Shown here in pieces: positions 53,495 through 62,102 of a stretch of DNA of 64,000 nt (positions are counted from its first letter, which is position 1; every line of letters begins with the position of its first letter). Under the pieces are notes generated by a model. The model did not search any database and had not been told where the DNA came from. It worked only from the letters and a program-made list of their open reading frames with translations. Location of the stretch: contig NZ_JAPVBG010000001.1 of the NCBI RefSeq assembly GCF_026967805.1, forward strand, positions 1,240,047 through 1,304,046, given 5' to 3'. The translations under genes were made by a program, and so were the position numbers. This stretch comes from Blastococcus sp. VKM Ac-2987. Its GTDB lineage: Bacteria > Actinomycetota > Actinomycetes > Mycobacteriales > Geodermatophilaceae.

Positions 53495-54874
53495 ATGCAG
53501 ATCGACATCATCGAGACCACCGGCCTCGGCGACCGCAGCTACCTGGTCAGCGCCGACGGTGTCGGCGTGGTCATCGACCCGCAGCGCGACATCGACCGGG
53601 TGCTCGCGCTCGCCGAGAAGCGGGGCGTCCGCATCGCGCTCGTGGCCGAGACCCACGTCCACAACGACTACCTGACCGGCGGGCTGGAGCTGGCCCGCAC
53701 CGTCGGAGCCGGGTACGCCGTCCCGGCCGGGGACACCGTCGCCTACGAGCGGGTCCCGGCCGCCGACGGCGACGTGCTCGAGGCGGGACCGATGCGGCTG
53801 CGGGTGATGCACACCCCCGGGCACACCCACCACCACGTCAGCTACGTGCTCACCGACGCCGACGGGCAGACCCAGGCGGTGTTCACCGGCGGCTCGATGC
53901 TCTACGGCTCGACCGGCCGCACCGACCTGGTCGGCCCCGAGCACACCGACGAGCTCACCCATGCCCAGTACCACTCGGTGCGCCGGCTGGTCGACGAGCT
54001 GCCCGCGGGCACCCCGGTCTTCCCGAGCCACGGATTCGGTTCGTTCTGCGCTGCCACCCCGACCAGCGGCGACTCGTCCACCGTCGGCGACCAGGCGCGG
54101 GTCAACCCGGCGCTCACGCAGGACGAGCGGACCTTCGTCGACCAGCTCATCGCCGGCCTCACCGCCATCCCGGCCTGGTACGCCCACATGGGTCCGGCGA
54201 ACGCCGCCGGCCCCGCGCCGGTGGACCTGTCGATGCCGCGGCCGGTCGACCCCGACGAGCTGGCCGTCCGGCTGGCCTCCGGCGAATGGGTGATCGACCT
54301 GCGCAGCCGGACCGCGTTCGCCGCCGGACACCTGCCCGGTGCGCTGAACTTCGAGCTGGCCATCGCGAACTTCGTCACCTACGTCGGCTGGCTGGTCCCG
54401 TGGGGCGCGCCGGTCACCCTGCTCGGGGAGACCGGGGAGCAGGTCGCCGCGGCCCGCCGCGAACTGGTCCGCATCGGCATCGACCGGCTCGCCGGCGCCG
54501 CGATCGGCAGCCCCGAGGCCCTGGCCGCCGGCCGGGACCTGGGCGCCTACCCGGTCAGCGACTTCACCGGCCTCGCCGACGCGATCGGCACCGACCCCCA
54601 CCTGGTGGTCCTCGACGCCCGCCGCGACGACGAGCGCGCCGGCGGCGGGGTGCGCGGCTCGCTGCACATCCCCATCCACGACCTGCCCGGCCGGCTCGAC
54701 GAGGTCCCGGCCGGCGACGTGTGGGTCTACTGCGGCTCCGGCTACCGCGCCTCCATCGCCGCCTCGATGCTCGCCCGCGCCGGCCGCCGCCCGGTGCTGG
54801 TCGACGGCGGCTACGGCGACCCGGACACCGGCGCGGCCGCCGCCGGCCTGCACGCCCGTCCCGCCACCACCTGA
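53495..54874 (+). CDS. Persulfide dioxygenase-rhodanese fusion (CstB/ETHE1-like)
   Basis: 459 residues. The metallo-beta-lactamase domain (1-240) has HVHNDYLTGG (54-63) and HTPGHTHHH, the mononuclear-iron site of persulfide dioxygenases. Two rhodanese domains follow. The first (about 250-345) has no Cys at its active loop (VTLLGETGEQ) and is probably structural; the second (about 355-455) has the catalytic C413 in YCGSGYRAS. This is the CstB layout, which oxidises glutathione- or other persulfides and turns products into thiosulfate or sulfite. It lies downstream of CstR and rhodanese genes and upstream of a TauE exporter. Confidence 0.92.
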   Translation: MQIDIIETTGLGDRSYLVSADGVGVVIDPQRDIDRVLALAEKRGVRIALVAETHVHNDYLTGGLELARTVGAGYAVPAGDTVAYERVPAADGDVLEAGPMRLRVMHTPGHTHHHVSYVLTDADGQTQAVFTGGSMLYGSTGRTDLVGPEHTDELTHAQYHSVRRLVDELPAGTPVFPSHGFGSFCAATPTSGDSSTVGDQARVNPALTQDERTFVDQLIAGLTAIPAWYAHMGPANAAGPAPVDLSMPRPVDPDELAVRLASGEWVIDLRSRTAFAAGHLPGALNFELAIANFVTYVGWLVPWGAPVTLLGETGEQVAAARRELVRIGIDRLAGAAIGSPEALAAGRDLGAYPVSDFTGLADAIGTDPHLVVLDARRDDERAGGGVRGSLHIPIHDLPGRLDEVPAGDVWVYCGSGYRASIAASMLARAGRRPVLVDGGYGDPDTGAAAAGLHARPATT

Positions 54875-54900
54875 CCGACGATCCAGAGGACGACAGCCCC

Positions 54901-55343
54901 GTGAACTCCCGCACCACCGCCCTGATCACCCCCGCCGAGCTGACCGACCGGCTCACCGGCGACACCGCACCCACCCTGGTCGACGTGCGCACCCCGGCCG
55001 AGTACGAGACCGCGCACATCCCCGGCTCGATCAACATCCCGCTGCCGCTGGTGACCGAGCACGCCACCGCGCTGGCCGCGGCCGGGCCCGCTGGGCCCTG
55101 GAACGCCAGGTCCGCCTGGTCGCCGGTGGTCTGGTCGTGACCAGCATCCTGGCCAGCCTGCGCTTCCCCCGAGCCCGCTTCCTCGCCGGGGGTGTCGGCG
55201 CCGGGCTGACCACCGCCGCGGTCACCGACACCTGCGCCATGGGCGCGGCGCTGTCCCGGCTGCCCTACAACCGCGGCGGTCGCGCGGTGACCCTGCGCGA
55301 CGCGGTGCAGGTGCTCCGGGCGTCCGGCAGCACCACGTCGTGA
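54901..55343 (+). pseudogene. Broken rhodanese-DUF2892 fusion gene
   Basis: The GTG frame from 54901 encodes the first half of a rhodanese (TLVDVRTPAEYETAHIPGSINIPLPLV) and then goes out of register at about 55080-55089. The next frame carries the usual C-terminal part of such fusions: RWALERQVRLVAGGLVV, ATDTCAMG-like TDTCAMGAALSRLPYNRG. The middle of the rhodanese with its catalytic Cys is missing, so a deletion of several dozen codons plus a frame change has occurred. The tail's TGA overlaps the TauE GTG. It probably makes no active enzyme, although the tail could be translated on its own from GTG 55137. Confidence 0.85.
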
Positions 55344-56113
55344 CCGTCGCGATCGTCCTCGGCCTGGTCATCGGGGCGCTGGTCGGCCTGCTCGGCGGCG
55401 GCGGGTCGATCCTGGCCGTCCCGGCGCTGGTCTACGCCGCCGGGCAGGACCTGCCGCAGGCGGTCGCGACGTCGCTGCTCGTCGTCGGCATCACCGCGCT
55501 GGTGGCGCTGCTCCCGCGGCTGGGGAGGGGCCAGATCGCCTGGCGGATCGCGCTGCTGTTCGGCGCGGCCGGCATCGCCACCGCCTTCGCCGGCGCCGCG
55601 GTCAACCGGCTCCTCCCACCCGAGGTCGTGCTCGGCCTGTTCGCCGCCCTGATGGTCGGCGCCGGTGTCCGGATGCTGTCGGAGAAGCCCACCACCGGCG
55701 CCGCCTGCGCCGCCGACGGCGGCCGGGTCGATTGGCGCCGCTGCCTGCCCCGCACCCTGGCCGGCGGGCTCGCCGTCGGGTTTCTCACCGGCCTGCTGGG
55801 CGTCGGCGGCGGCTTCCTGATCATCCCGGTGCTGGTCGTCGTCCTGGGCCTGGCGATGGAGGTCGCGATCGGCACCTCCCTGCTGGTCGTCGCCGTCAAC
55901 TCCGCCGCCGGGTTCGCCGCGCACGCCGGCGGCGCACCCCTGGACGTACCGGTCACCGTCGCGTTCACCGCGGCCGCCGTCGTCACCGCGCTGGCCGCCG
56001 GCCGGCTCGCCACCCGGCTGGACACCGCGCGACTGCGCCGCTGGTTCGCCTACCTGGTGTTCGTCGTCGCTGCCGGCATCCTCGTCCAGATCACCGCGGC
56101 CCTGCTCGGATGA
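55340..56113 (+). CDS. TauE/SafE family sulfite exporter-like permease
   Basis: 257 residues with about eight helices in two repeats, each opened by a Gly-rich phrase: GALVGLLGGGGSILAVPALVY and GFLTGLLGVGGGFLIIPVLVV. These are the TauE/SafE hallmarks. The family moves sulfur-containing anions, often sulfite, out of the cell, which fits the final step of persulfide detoxification. The GTG start overlaps the stop of the broken rhodanese gene. An unusual Cys-containing cytoplasmic loop (TGAACAADGGRVDWRRCL) separates the halves. Confidence 0.92.
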   Translation: MTVAIVLGLVIGALVGLLGGGGSILAVPALVYAAGQDLPQAVATSLLVVGITALVALLPRLGRGQIAWRIALLFGAAGIATAFAGAAVNRLLPPEVVLGLFAALMVGAGVRMLSEKPTTGAACAADGGRVDWRRCLPRTLAGGLAVGFLTGLLGVGGGFLIIPVLVVVLGLAMEVAIGTSLLVVAVNSAAGFAAHAGGAPLDVPVTVAFTAAAVVTALAAGRLATRLDTARLRRWFAYLVFVVAAGILVQITAALLG

Positions 56114-56219
56114 CCGACGTCACCGCGCGGGACGTGCCAGTGGGGTGCCAACCGCTGCTCTGACCAGCGGCGAAGCGGGCGGTTCGGCGGATTTCTTACA
56201 CACCAGCAGCTACGGCCGT

Positions 56220-56399
56220 TCAGGCGTCGTGCAAGTCCCGGTGGTCTGGGCAGAGGACACGCCCCTCGCCGTCACGAGACAGCCCCTCCGTGCGACCGCA
56301 CGCCCGGCACCGCTGCCCACGCTGCTCGTCCCTGTCGATCGGCCACCAGACCACCGAAGTCCCCTCGTTCGTTCCGACGCCGACATCGTGGCCGACCAC
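56220..56399 (-). CDS. Possible 59-residue zinc-ribbon protein
   Basis: A short reading frame GTG 56399 to TGA 56220 ends in RCRACGRTEGLSRDGEGRVLCPDHRDLHDA-like sequence: a CxxC, 15 residues, then CxxH spacing suited to a zinc knuckle. GC-rich third positions are seen in most codons. GGGG abuts the start, so the ribosome binding site is poor, and the start may differ. No family is recognised. It lies in an accessory region with several broken genes, so a remnant is also possible. Confidence 0.4.
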   Translation of the reverse strand: MVGHDVGVGTNEGTSVVWWPIDRDEQRGQRCRACGRTEGLSRDGEGRVLCPDHRDLHDA

Positions 56400-56407
56400 C
56401 CCCTGTC

Positions 56408-56686
56408 ATGTTCCCGTCGGCGACCTCGCCGGCCGGCGCCACCGCTGCGCTCGCCGAGCTCGCGCTGAATGCCGCGGACCACGAGCTCGCCGCGCGGGTG
56501 CTCGGCGATGCGACCGCGCCGGTGGGGCCTGACGGGCACGGGTGGATCCAGACTCATGGGGCCCACTGGCGCTACGAGGTCGGCTGGAACTTCCACCCGC
56601 TGTGGGACGCGTCGGCGGCGCGCGAGCTCACTGCCACGATCCGGTTCAGCGCCGCCGACCTGGCCGCGGTCTCCCGCCTCCTGTAG
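56408..56686 (+). CDS. Hypothetical 92-residue protein
   Basis: Third positions are GC-rich and the composition is protein-like: an Ala-rich helix AALAELALNAADHELAARVLGDATA, then GHGWIQTHGAHWRYEVGWNFHPLWD and TIRFSAADLAAVSRLL. No domain is recognised. It is divergent from the possible zinc-ribbon frame. Coding is likely but unproven. Confidence 0.5.
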   Translation: MFPSATSPAGATAALAELALNAADHELAARVLGDATAPVGPDGHGWIQTHGAHWRYEVGWNFHPLWDASAARELTATIRFSAADLAAVSRLL

Positions 56687-56992
56687 TCGGGTCGGCGCCG
56701 GCTGCGACGCTGCGTCTGTCAGGTCGCGGGCGAGGACCGCCTCGTGGTGCTCCAACGCCGGGACGCCACAGCTGCTTGCGGTCGGCGGCGGCGTTCAGTG
56801 CACCGTGCGACTCGTAGCCTGCCGCGCTGGTCTCGCTGGGGATCCGGGCCGTGACGTGCCACTGAGGGCCGACGGCCCTGCTGGCGGTGACTTTCGCTCG
56901 ATGCGGGGCCGGCCGACGGCGGCGGAGTCTGACGATAAGCCGGCGGACCGGGAGCGACCCGGACGCGGCTGGTGCGCGGAGATGAGACAGCG
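56687..56992. other. 306-base gap with no recognised feature
   Basis: No reading frame on either strand has convincing protein-like composition, and no RNA gene or clear hairpin was seen. It should carry the promoter of the SHOCT gene. Confidence 0.5.
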
Positions 56993-57253
56993 ATGATGGA
57001 CTGGTACGACGGCGACCACATGACCGGCTGGGGCTGGGCCGGCATGACCCTCGGCAGCCTGCTGTTCATCGCCCTACTCGTCCTGGGCGGGATGCTGCTC
57101 ATCAGCGCCACCCGGCAGGCCGACCGCCCGGCTGAGCCGGTCCGCTCCCCGGAGCAGCTGCTGGCCGAGCGGTTCGCCCGCGGCGAGCTCAGCGACGAGC
57201 AGTTCCGGCAGCAGCTGACCACGCTGCGCGACACCGGCGCACGAACCCCCTGA
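56993..57253 (+). CDS. Small SHOCT-domain membrane protein
   Basis: 86 residues. One helix (about 18-40, MTLGSLLFIALLVLGGMLLI) preceded by Trp/Gly-rich WYDGDHMTGWGWAG, then the SHOCT motif SPEQLLAERFARGELSDEQFRQQLTTL at the C-terminus. SHOCT segments are short oligomerisation modules. Such proteins are common beside copper-resistance genes in Actinobacteria. GGAGATGAG precedes ATG 56993. Confidence 0.82.
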   Translation: MMDWYDGDHMTGWGWAGMTLGSLLFIALLVLGGMLLISATRQADRPAEPVRSPEQLLAERFARGELSDEQFRQQLTTLRDTGARTP

Positions 57254-57277
57254 CCGGTCCGGCCGGCAGTGGTGGGG

Positions 57278-57652
57278 CTACGCCACGAGTCGCAGGGCGG
57301 CGTCGCCGGGGCTCCAGGCGGAGGAGGTGTCCCCGGTGGGAGTTCCGAGGAGCAGGCCCAGGTGTGCCCGGGTACCGGCCAGCAGGGCGGCGGGCGCGGT
57401 CTCGGTGACCCCGTTGCGCGGCGCGGTCGCCACCGGCTCGACGCCGGCGGCCCGCCAGCGGGTGATCACCGCCCGCTCGGCGGTCAGCGCGGCGTCGTGG
57501 TCCAGGCCCACCCACTGCGCGACCAGCCGGTAGCCGCGGCCGACGTGGTTGCGCACGCGGGCGTCGACGCCGGTGACGCCGACCCTTGATCGCGCTGGCA
57601 GCGGGGTGGCCGCAGCCGCGCCCGGCGCCAGTTGATGACCCGACGGTCGCAA
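57278..57652 (-). pseudogene. Truncated GIY-YIG/T5orf172-like protein fragment
   Basis: The 124-residue frame contains RVRNHVGRGYRLVAQWVGLDHDAALTAERAVITRWRAAGVEP and PRNGVTETAP, resembling the C-terminal part of GIY-YIG-like proteins found on actinobacterial mobile elements (HQRRGW...EQAVLRRWR...GGWTET pattern). The N-terminal part with the GIY-YIG catalytic residues is not present upstream, where the copper promoter region begins. It is probably a remnant of a mobile-element gene, though a short standalone protein cannot be excluded. Confidence 0.5.
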
Positions 57653-57696
57653 CCCGTGGCCACCAGGTCGTTGCTGAGTCCGCCAGCACTAGCAGG

Positions 57697-57715
57697 TATA
57701 CCCGCGGGGGGTATA
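57697..57715 (+). promoter_or_regulatory. CsoR-type operator before the copper ATPase
   Basis: TATACCC-GCGGG-GGGTATA has perfect 7-base arms with a 5-base spacer, close to copper-responsive CsoR/RicR sites. TATAGC at 57712-57717 could be the -10. It lies about 90 bases before the ATPase start. The only CsoR-family gene in the window is the CstR-type one, so the matching repressor may be elsewhere. Confidence 0.65.
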
Positions 57716-57806
57716 GCGTTGGCAATGGCACACGGTCCGGTGACGCCACCTGAGCCGCCCCCACCGGGGTAGGGATCAGGCCGTTCGACGCGAGGGTTGG
57801 AAGACC

Positions 57807-60044
57807 ATGTCAGATCCCATGAGCCGTTCTGGTTCCCACCACACGGGGCACTCCGACGCGGCCGCGGCCGCGGCCGGGCACGATCACGGGTCGACCCACG
57901 GGCAGGGCATGCCGGTCGGTGACGGTGCCGGCGACATGCGCCTTTCCGTTGAGGACCCGATGCAGGCCGCGTCTCCCGACCACGGCGTTCACGCCGGTCA
58001 CGGCGGCGGCGACCACGTGGCGATGTTCCGGCGGCTGTTCTGGCTGATGCTGGCGCTGGCGGTGCCGACGGTGCTGCTCAGCGGCATGTTTGCCGACATC
58101 GTGGGCTACTCGCTGCCCGACGTCCCCGGCCTGATGTGGGTTTCTCCGGTGTTGGGCACGGTCATCTACGTCTGGGGTGGCCGGCCGTTCCTCACCGGCG
58201 CGATCGGTGAGATCCGAGCCCGCAAGCCCGGGATGATGCTGCTCATCGGCATGGCCATCACCGTGGCCTTCGTCGCCTCCTGGGGCTCCACGGCCGGCCT
58301 GCTCTCCCACGAGCTGGACTTCTGGTGGGAGCTGGCGCTGCTGATCGTGATCATGCTGCTCGGCCACTGGCTGGAGATGCGGTCGCTGGCGCAGACCTCC
58401 TCGGCGCTGGACTCACTCGCCGCGCTGCTGCCCGACGAGGCGGAGAAGGTCGTCGGCGACAAGGTGGTCACCGTGCCGCCGGCCGAGCTGGCCCTCGGCG
58501 ACGTGGTCATCGTCCGCCCGGGCGGGCGGGTGCCGGCCGACGGGCAGGTCGTCGACGGCACCGCCGACGTCGACGAGTCGATGATCACCGGGGAGTCCAA
58601 GCCGGTGCGCCGCGGCCCCGGGGACGCCGTGGTGGCCGGCACCGTCGCCACCGACACCGCGATCCGGGTGCGGGTCGCCGCGGTCGGTGAGGACACCGCG
58701 CTGGCCGGCATCCAGCGGCTGGTCGCCGAGGCGCAGTCCTCCACCACCCGCGCGCAGCTGCTGGCCGACCGAGCCGCCGGCTGGCTGTTCTGGTTCGCCA
58801 TCGCCGCCGCCGCGATCACCGCCGTCATCTGGACCGTCTACGGCACCCCGGAGGACGCACTCACCCGCGTCATCACGGTGCTGGTCATCGCGTGCCCGCA
58901 CGCACTCGGCCTGGCCATCCCGCTGGTCGTGTCGATCTCCACCGAGCGGGCCGCCCGCGGCGGGGTGCTGGTCAAGGACCGCGGCGCGATGGAGCGGATG
59001 CGAACCGTCGGAACGGTCTTGTTCGACAAGACCGGGACGCTGACCAAGGGCGAGCCGGCGGTCAACCACATCGCCGGTGCCGGCCTGGCCGAGGACGAGG
59101 TGCTGGCGCTGGCCGCGGCCGCGGAGGCCGACAGCGAGCATCCGCTGGCCCGCGCGATCGTCGCGGCAGCCGGCCACCGCGGCCTGACGGTTGCGCCGGC
59201 GACCGAGTTCCGCGCGTCGGCCGCCGTGGGGGTCACTGCCACCGTCGACGGGCGCACCGTCGCCGTCGGCGGGCCGCACCTGCTGGCCGAGCACGGCCTG
59301 ACCCCACTGCCGGACACCGGGTCGTGGGCGGAGACCGGCTCGACGGTGCTGCACGTGCTGGTCGACGGGCACATCGTCGGCGCACTCGGCCTGGCCGACG
59401 AGGTCCGGCCGGAGTCCCGCGAGGCCGTCGACGCGCTGCAAGCCCTGGGCATCGAGGTCGCCATGATCACCGGCGACGCCGAGCCGGTCGCCCGCGTGAT
59501 CGCCGCCGAGCTCGGCATCGACCAGGTGTTCGCCGGGGTGCGCCCGGAGCACAAGGCCGAGAAGGTCGCCGAGCTGCAGCGCCGGGGGCGGTCGGTCGCG
59601 TTCACCGGCGACGGCGTGAACGACGCCCCCGCGCTCGCCCAGGCCGACGTCGGCATCGCGATCGGGGCGGGCACCGACGTCGCGATCGCCTCCGCCGGCA
59701 TCATCCTGGCCTCCTCCGACCCCCGCGCGGTGCTGTCGGTCATCCGGCTGTCTCGGGCGAGCTACCGCAAGATGCAGCAGAACCTGTGGGCCGGGGCCGG
59801 CTACAACCTGCTCGCGGTGCCGCTGGCCGCTGGAGTGCTCGCCCCGATCGGCTTCATCCTGCCGATGGAGGTCGGCGCGCTGCTGATGAGCCTGTCCACC
59901 GTCGTCGTGGCGTCCAACGCCCAGCTGCTGCGGCGGCTGGACCTGCGGCCGGAGGCCAGCGTCGCCGAGGTCACCGCGGGCCACACGGGCCGGGCCCGGG
60001 GTGCGGCCACGGACGCCGAGCCGGCCGCCGCCGGCCGGCACTGA
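57807..60044 (+). CDS. copB: Copper-translocating P-type ATPase, CopB (CPH) type
   Basis: 745 residues. A long His/Met/Gly-rich N-terminus (1-75) replaces the usual CxxC domains. TGES (actuator), the membrane metal site CPH in IACPHALG, the phosphorylation motif DKTGTLTKG, SEHPLARAI (His of the HP motif) and the hinge TGDGVNDAPAL are all present. CPH marks the CopB-type subgroup, usually associated with copper export; exact ion preference is not certain. Its promoter has a CsoR-type operator. DUF6153 and DUF305 genes follow in the same direction, forming a copper-tolerance block. Confidence 0.92.
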   Translation: MSDPMSRSGSHHTGHSDAAAAAAGHDHGSTHGQGMPVGDGAGDMRLSVEDPMQAASPDHGVHAGHGGGDHVAMFRRLFWLMLALAVPTVLLSGMFADIVGYSLPDVPGLMWVSPVLGTVIYVWGGRPFLTGAIGEIRARKPGMMLLIGMAITVAFVASWGSTAGLLSHELDFWWELALLIVIMLLGHWLEMRSLAQTSSALDSLAALLPDEAEKVVGDKVVTVPPAELALGDVVIVRPGGRVPADGQVVDGTADVDESMITGESKPVRRGPGDAVVAGTVATDTAIRVRVAAVGEDTALAGIQRLVAEAQSSTTRAQLLADRAAGWLFWFAIAAAAITAVIWTVYGTPEDALTRVITVLVIACPHALGLAIPLVVSISTERAARGGVLVKDRGAMERMRTVGTVLFDKTGTLTKGEPAVNHIAGAGLAEDEVLALAAAAEADSEHPLARAIVAAAGHRGLTVAPATEFRASAAVGVTATVDGRTVAVGGPHLLAEHGLTPLPDTGSWAETGSTVLHVLVDGHIVGALGLADEVRPESREAVDALQALGIEVAMITGDAEPVARVIAAELGIDQVFAGVRPEHKAEKVAELQRRGRSVAFTGDGVNDAPALAQADVGIAIGAGTDVAIASAGIILASSDPRAVLSVIRLSRASYRKMQQNLWAGAGYNLLAVPLAAGVLAPIGFILPMEVGALLMSLSTVVVASNAQLLRRLDLRPEASVAEVTAGHTGRARGAATDAEPAAAGRH

Positions 60045-60123
60045 GCGGTCCGGACACCCGGGCAGCGTAGGTGGCAGGCGGTCGCTTGGGCCGTCGTAGC
60101 CTCGGACGGAAAGGGGGGTAGGG

Positions 60124-60597
60124 ATGGCGGCACGAGGATGGACGGCGCTGCTGCTGCTGGCCGCCGTCTTCGCGATGCACGGCCTTCAGTGCACCGCCGC
60201 CGGCACCGATCACGCGGCCGGACACGGTGCCGCCACGGTCGCCGTGGCCCCTGCCGGGCTGCTCGACGGCGGCGCGCACACCAGCGCGGCGAGCACTCCG
60301 ACCGACGCGCACGGTGCCCACCGCGACATCAGCGCGATGATCGTCGCCGCTGCTGCTCCCGTGGCAGGCCTGCTCGCCGCCGGGCACGACAGCACGCCGG
60401 CCGATCAGGGCGGGCACCTGTGGACGCTGTGCCTGGCCGTGCTCGCCGCCGGCCTGGCCGTGCTGCTCACCCTGCTGCTGCCCCGCACCCCGGCGCTGCC
60501 CGGCCCGCCCCGGGCACGGCTACGCCCCCGACTGCCCGCCGGCCTGGCACCGCTCCGGCCGCCGGACCTGCACGCCCTCTGCTTGCTGCGGACCTAG
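60124..60597 (+). CDS. DUF6153-like membrane protein
   Basis: 157 residues. Signal or first helix (about 6-24, LLLLAAVFAMHGLQCTA), a His-containing extracytoplasmic stretch (GTDHAAGHGA, DAHGAHRD), then a second helix GHLWTLCLAVLAAGLAVLLTLLLP and a Pro/Arg-rich tail. The MHGLQC and HLWTLCLAVL phrases fit DUF6153, which often sits beside DUF305 and copper genes. Possibly a periplasmic metal-binding helper. GGAAAGGGGGG lies before ATG 60124. Confidence 0.75.
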   Translation: MAARGWTALLLLAAVFAMHGLQCTAAGTDHAAGHGAATVAVAPAGLLDGGAHTSAASTPTDAHGAHRDISAMIVAAAAPVAGLLAAGHDSTPADQGGHLWTLCLAVLAAGLAVLLTLLLPRTPALPGPPRARLRPRLPAGLAPLRPPDLHALCLLRT

Positions 60598-60696
60598 GCC
60601 GACCGCCACCACCGCCCCACCCCAGCCCCGCGCTGGCCCGGCGGCGGTGTGCGCGCACGCCCACCGGTCCACCCCCGCAGCCAGGAGATCCCAGCC

Positions 60697-61341
60697 ATGC
60701 CCCGCACCACGACACGCCTGACCGTCCTCACCGCCGCCCTGATCGCCGGCGCTCTCGTCCTCGCCGGCTGCGCCGACGACGACTCCGACGCCGCCGGGCA
60801 CGGCTCGATGATGAACGGCGGAAGTTCCTCGACCAGCTCGTCGGCCGAGCAGGCCGAGTTCAACGACGCCGACGTCGCGTTCGCCCGCGAGATGATTCCC
60901 CACCACCGGCAGGCGATCGCCATGTCCGAGCTGGCCCAGACTCGCGCCGCCGACCCGCGGGTGCTCGACCTGGCCGCCCGCATCCAGGCCGCGCAGGACC
61001 CCGAGATCGAGATGATGACCGGCTGGCTGCAGGACTGGGATGCCGACGCCGGCCACATGAACGACGGCATGGACGACGGCATGGGCGGCATGGACCACGG
61101 CGAGGGCGGAATGATGTCCGAGGGCGACATGCAGGCCCTGATGGCCGCCACCGGTCCGGAGTTCGACCGCCTCTTCCTGACCGGGATGATCGCCCACCAC
61201 CAGGGCGCGGTACAGATGGCCGTCGAGGAGTCCGCCAACGGGCGCAACGACGAGGCGATCGCATTGGCCGCATCCATCCGCGACAGCCAGAACGCCGAGA
61301 TCGCCGAGATGCAGCAGCTGCTCACCGAGCTCGGCGGCTGA
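60697..61341 (+). CDS. DUF305 lipoprotein
   Basis: 214 residues. The lipobox LVLAGC makes it a probable lipoprotein. Two DUF305 halves each carry a His pair: FAREMIPHHRQAIAMSELA and FLTGMIAHHQGAVQMAVEE. Between them lies a Met/His/Gly-rich stretch (MNDGMDDGMGGMDHGEGGMM). DUF305 proteins are ferritin-like helical bundles exported by Actinobacteria and are often copper-induced; a periplasmic copper buffer is a reasonable inference. GGAG lies 8 bases before ATG 60697. It is the last intact gene of the copper block. Confidence 0.88.
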   Translation: MPRTTTRLTVLTAALIAGALVLAGCADDDSDAAGHGSMMNGGSSSTSSSAEQAEFNDADVAFAREMIPHHRQAIAMSELAQTRAADPRVLDLAARIQAAQDPEIEMMTGWLQDWDADAGHMNDGMDDGMGGMDHGEGGMMSEGDMQALMAATGPEFDRLFLTGMIAHHQGAVQMAVEESANGRNDEAIALAASIRDSQNAEIAEMQQLLTELGG

Positions 61342-61423
61342 CCCAGCCGCGGCGGGGCGGGCCGACCGCCCGCCCCGCCGCACCGCCTGCCTGTTCCGTG
61401 ACTGGGCCATCCGGAGTTCTCGC

Positions 61424-62102
61424 ATGCGCTTGTCCCGCACCACCCGTTCCACACTGGCCGGCACCGCCCTGGTGGCCCTGCTGACCGGCTGATCGCGGTC
61501 GGCGACGACGGCCGGACGGCCGCGGTCGGTCCGGTGATCGACCTGATGGGGTTCGCCGTCGCCGGGCCGGACCACTACCTGGCCTCCGGCCATCCGGGCC
61601 TGCGCACCGACCTGCCCAACCCGGTCGGGCTCATCGCGAGCACCGACGGCGGTGAGACCTGGACACCGCTGTCCCGCGCCGGGGAGTCCGACTTCCACGC
61701 CCTCACCGCCCTGCCCGGCGGGGTAGCTCTCGGCTACGACGGCACACTGCGCCGCACCGCCGACGGAACCACCTGGGAGCAGCTGGCCATCCCCGCCGAA
61801 CCGCACACGCTCACCGCCGCCGCCGACGGCCAGGTACTGGCCACCACCGGTACCGGCCTACTGCGCTCGCCCGACGCCGGCACGACGTGGGTGCCGGTGC
61901 AGGGCGCTCCGCTGCTGCAGGCAGTCGCCTGGACCGACGACGGCACCGCCGCGGTCGGCATCACCCCCGACGGCGTGGTGTAGATCAGCACCGACGCCGC
62001 CGGCACCTGGCAGCAGCGGGCGCAGCTGGCGGCGCCGCACGCCGTGGCCGCGGCCGCCGACGACGGCGGTGGCCTGCGCGTGGTGGCCGTGACCGAGTCC
62101 GG
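61424..62102 (+). pseudogene. Decayed F510_1955-type propeller (glycosyl hydrolase-like) gene
   Basis: ATG 61424 encodes a lipoprotein-style signal that stops at 61490-61492 just before the expected lipobox Cys. In another frame the propeller resumes: VIDLMGFAVAGPDHYLASGHPG, IASTDGGETWTPL, SDFHAL, then LLRSPDAGTTW. An in-frame TAG at 61981-61983 interrupts it, after which ISTDAAGTWQQ continues. Its 3' end runs straight into the TetR remnant. So a deletion near 61490, a nonsense codon and a lost end are all visible. Intact relatives are exported BNR/VPS10-like proteins near copper genes. Confidence 0.85.
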
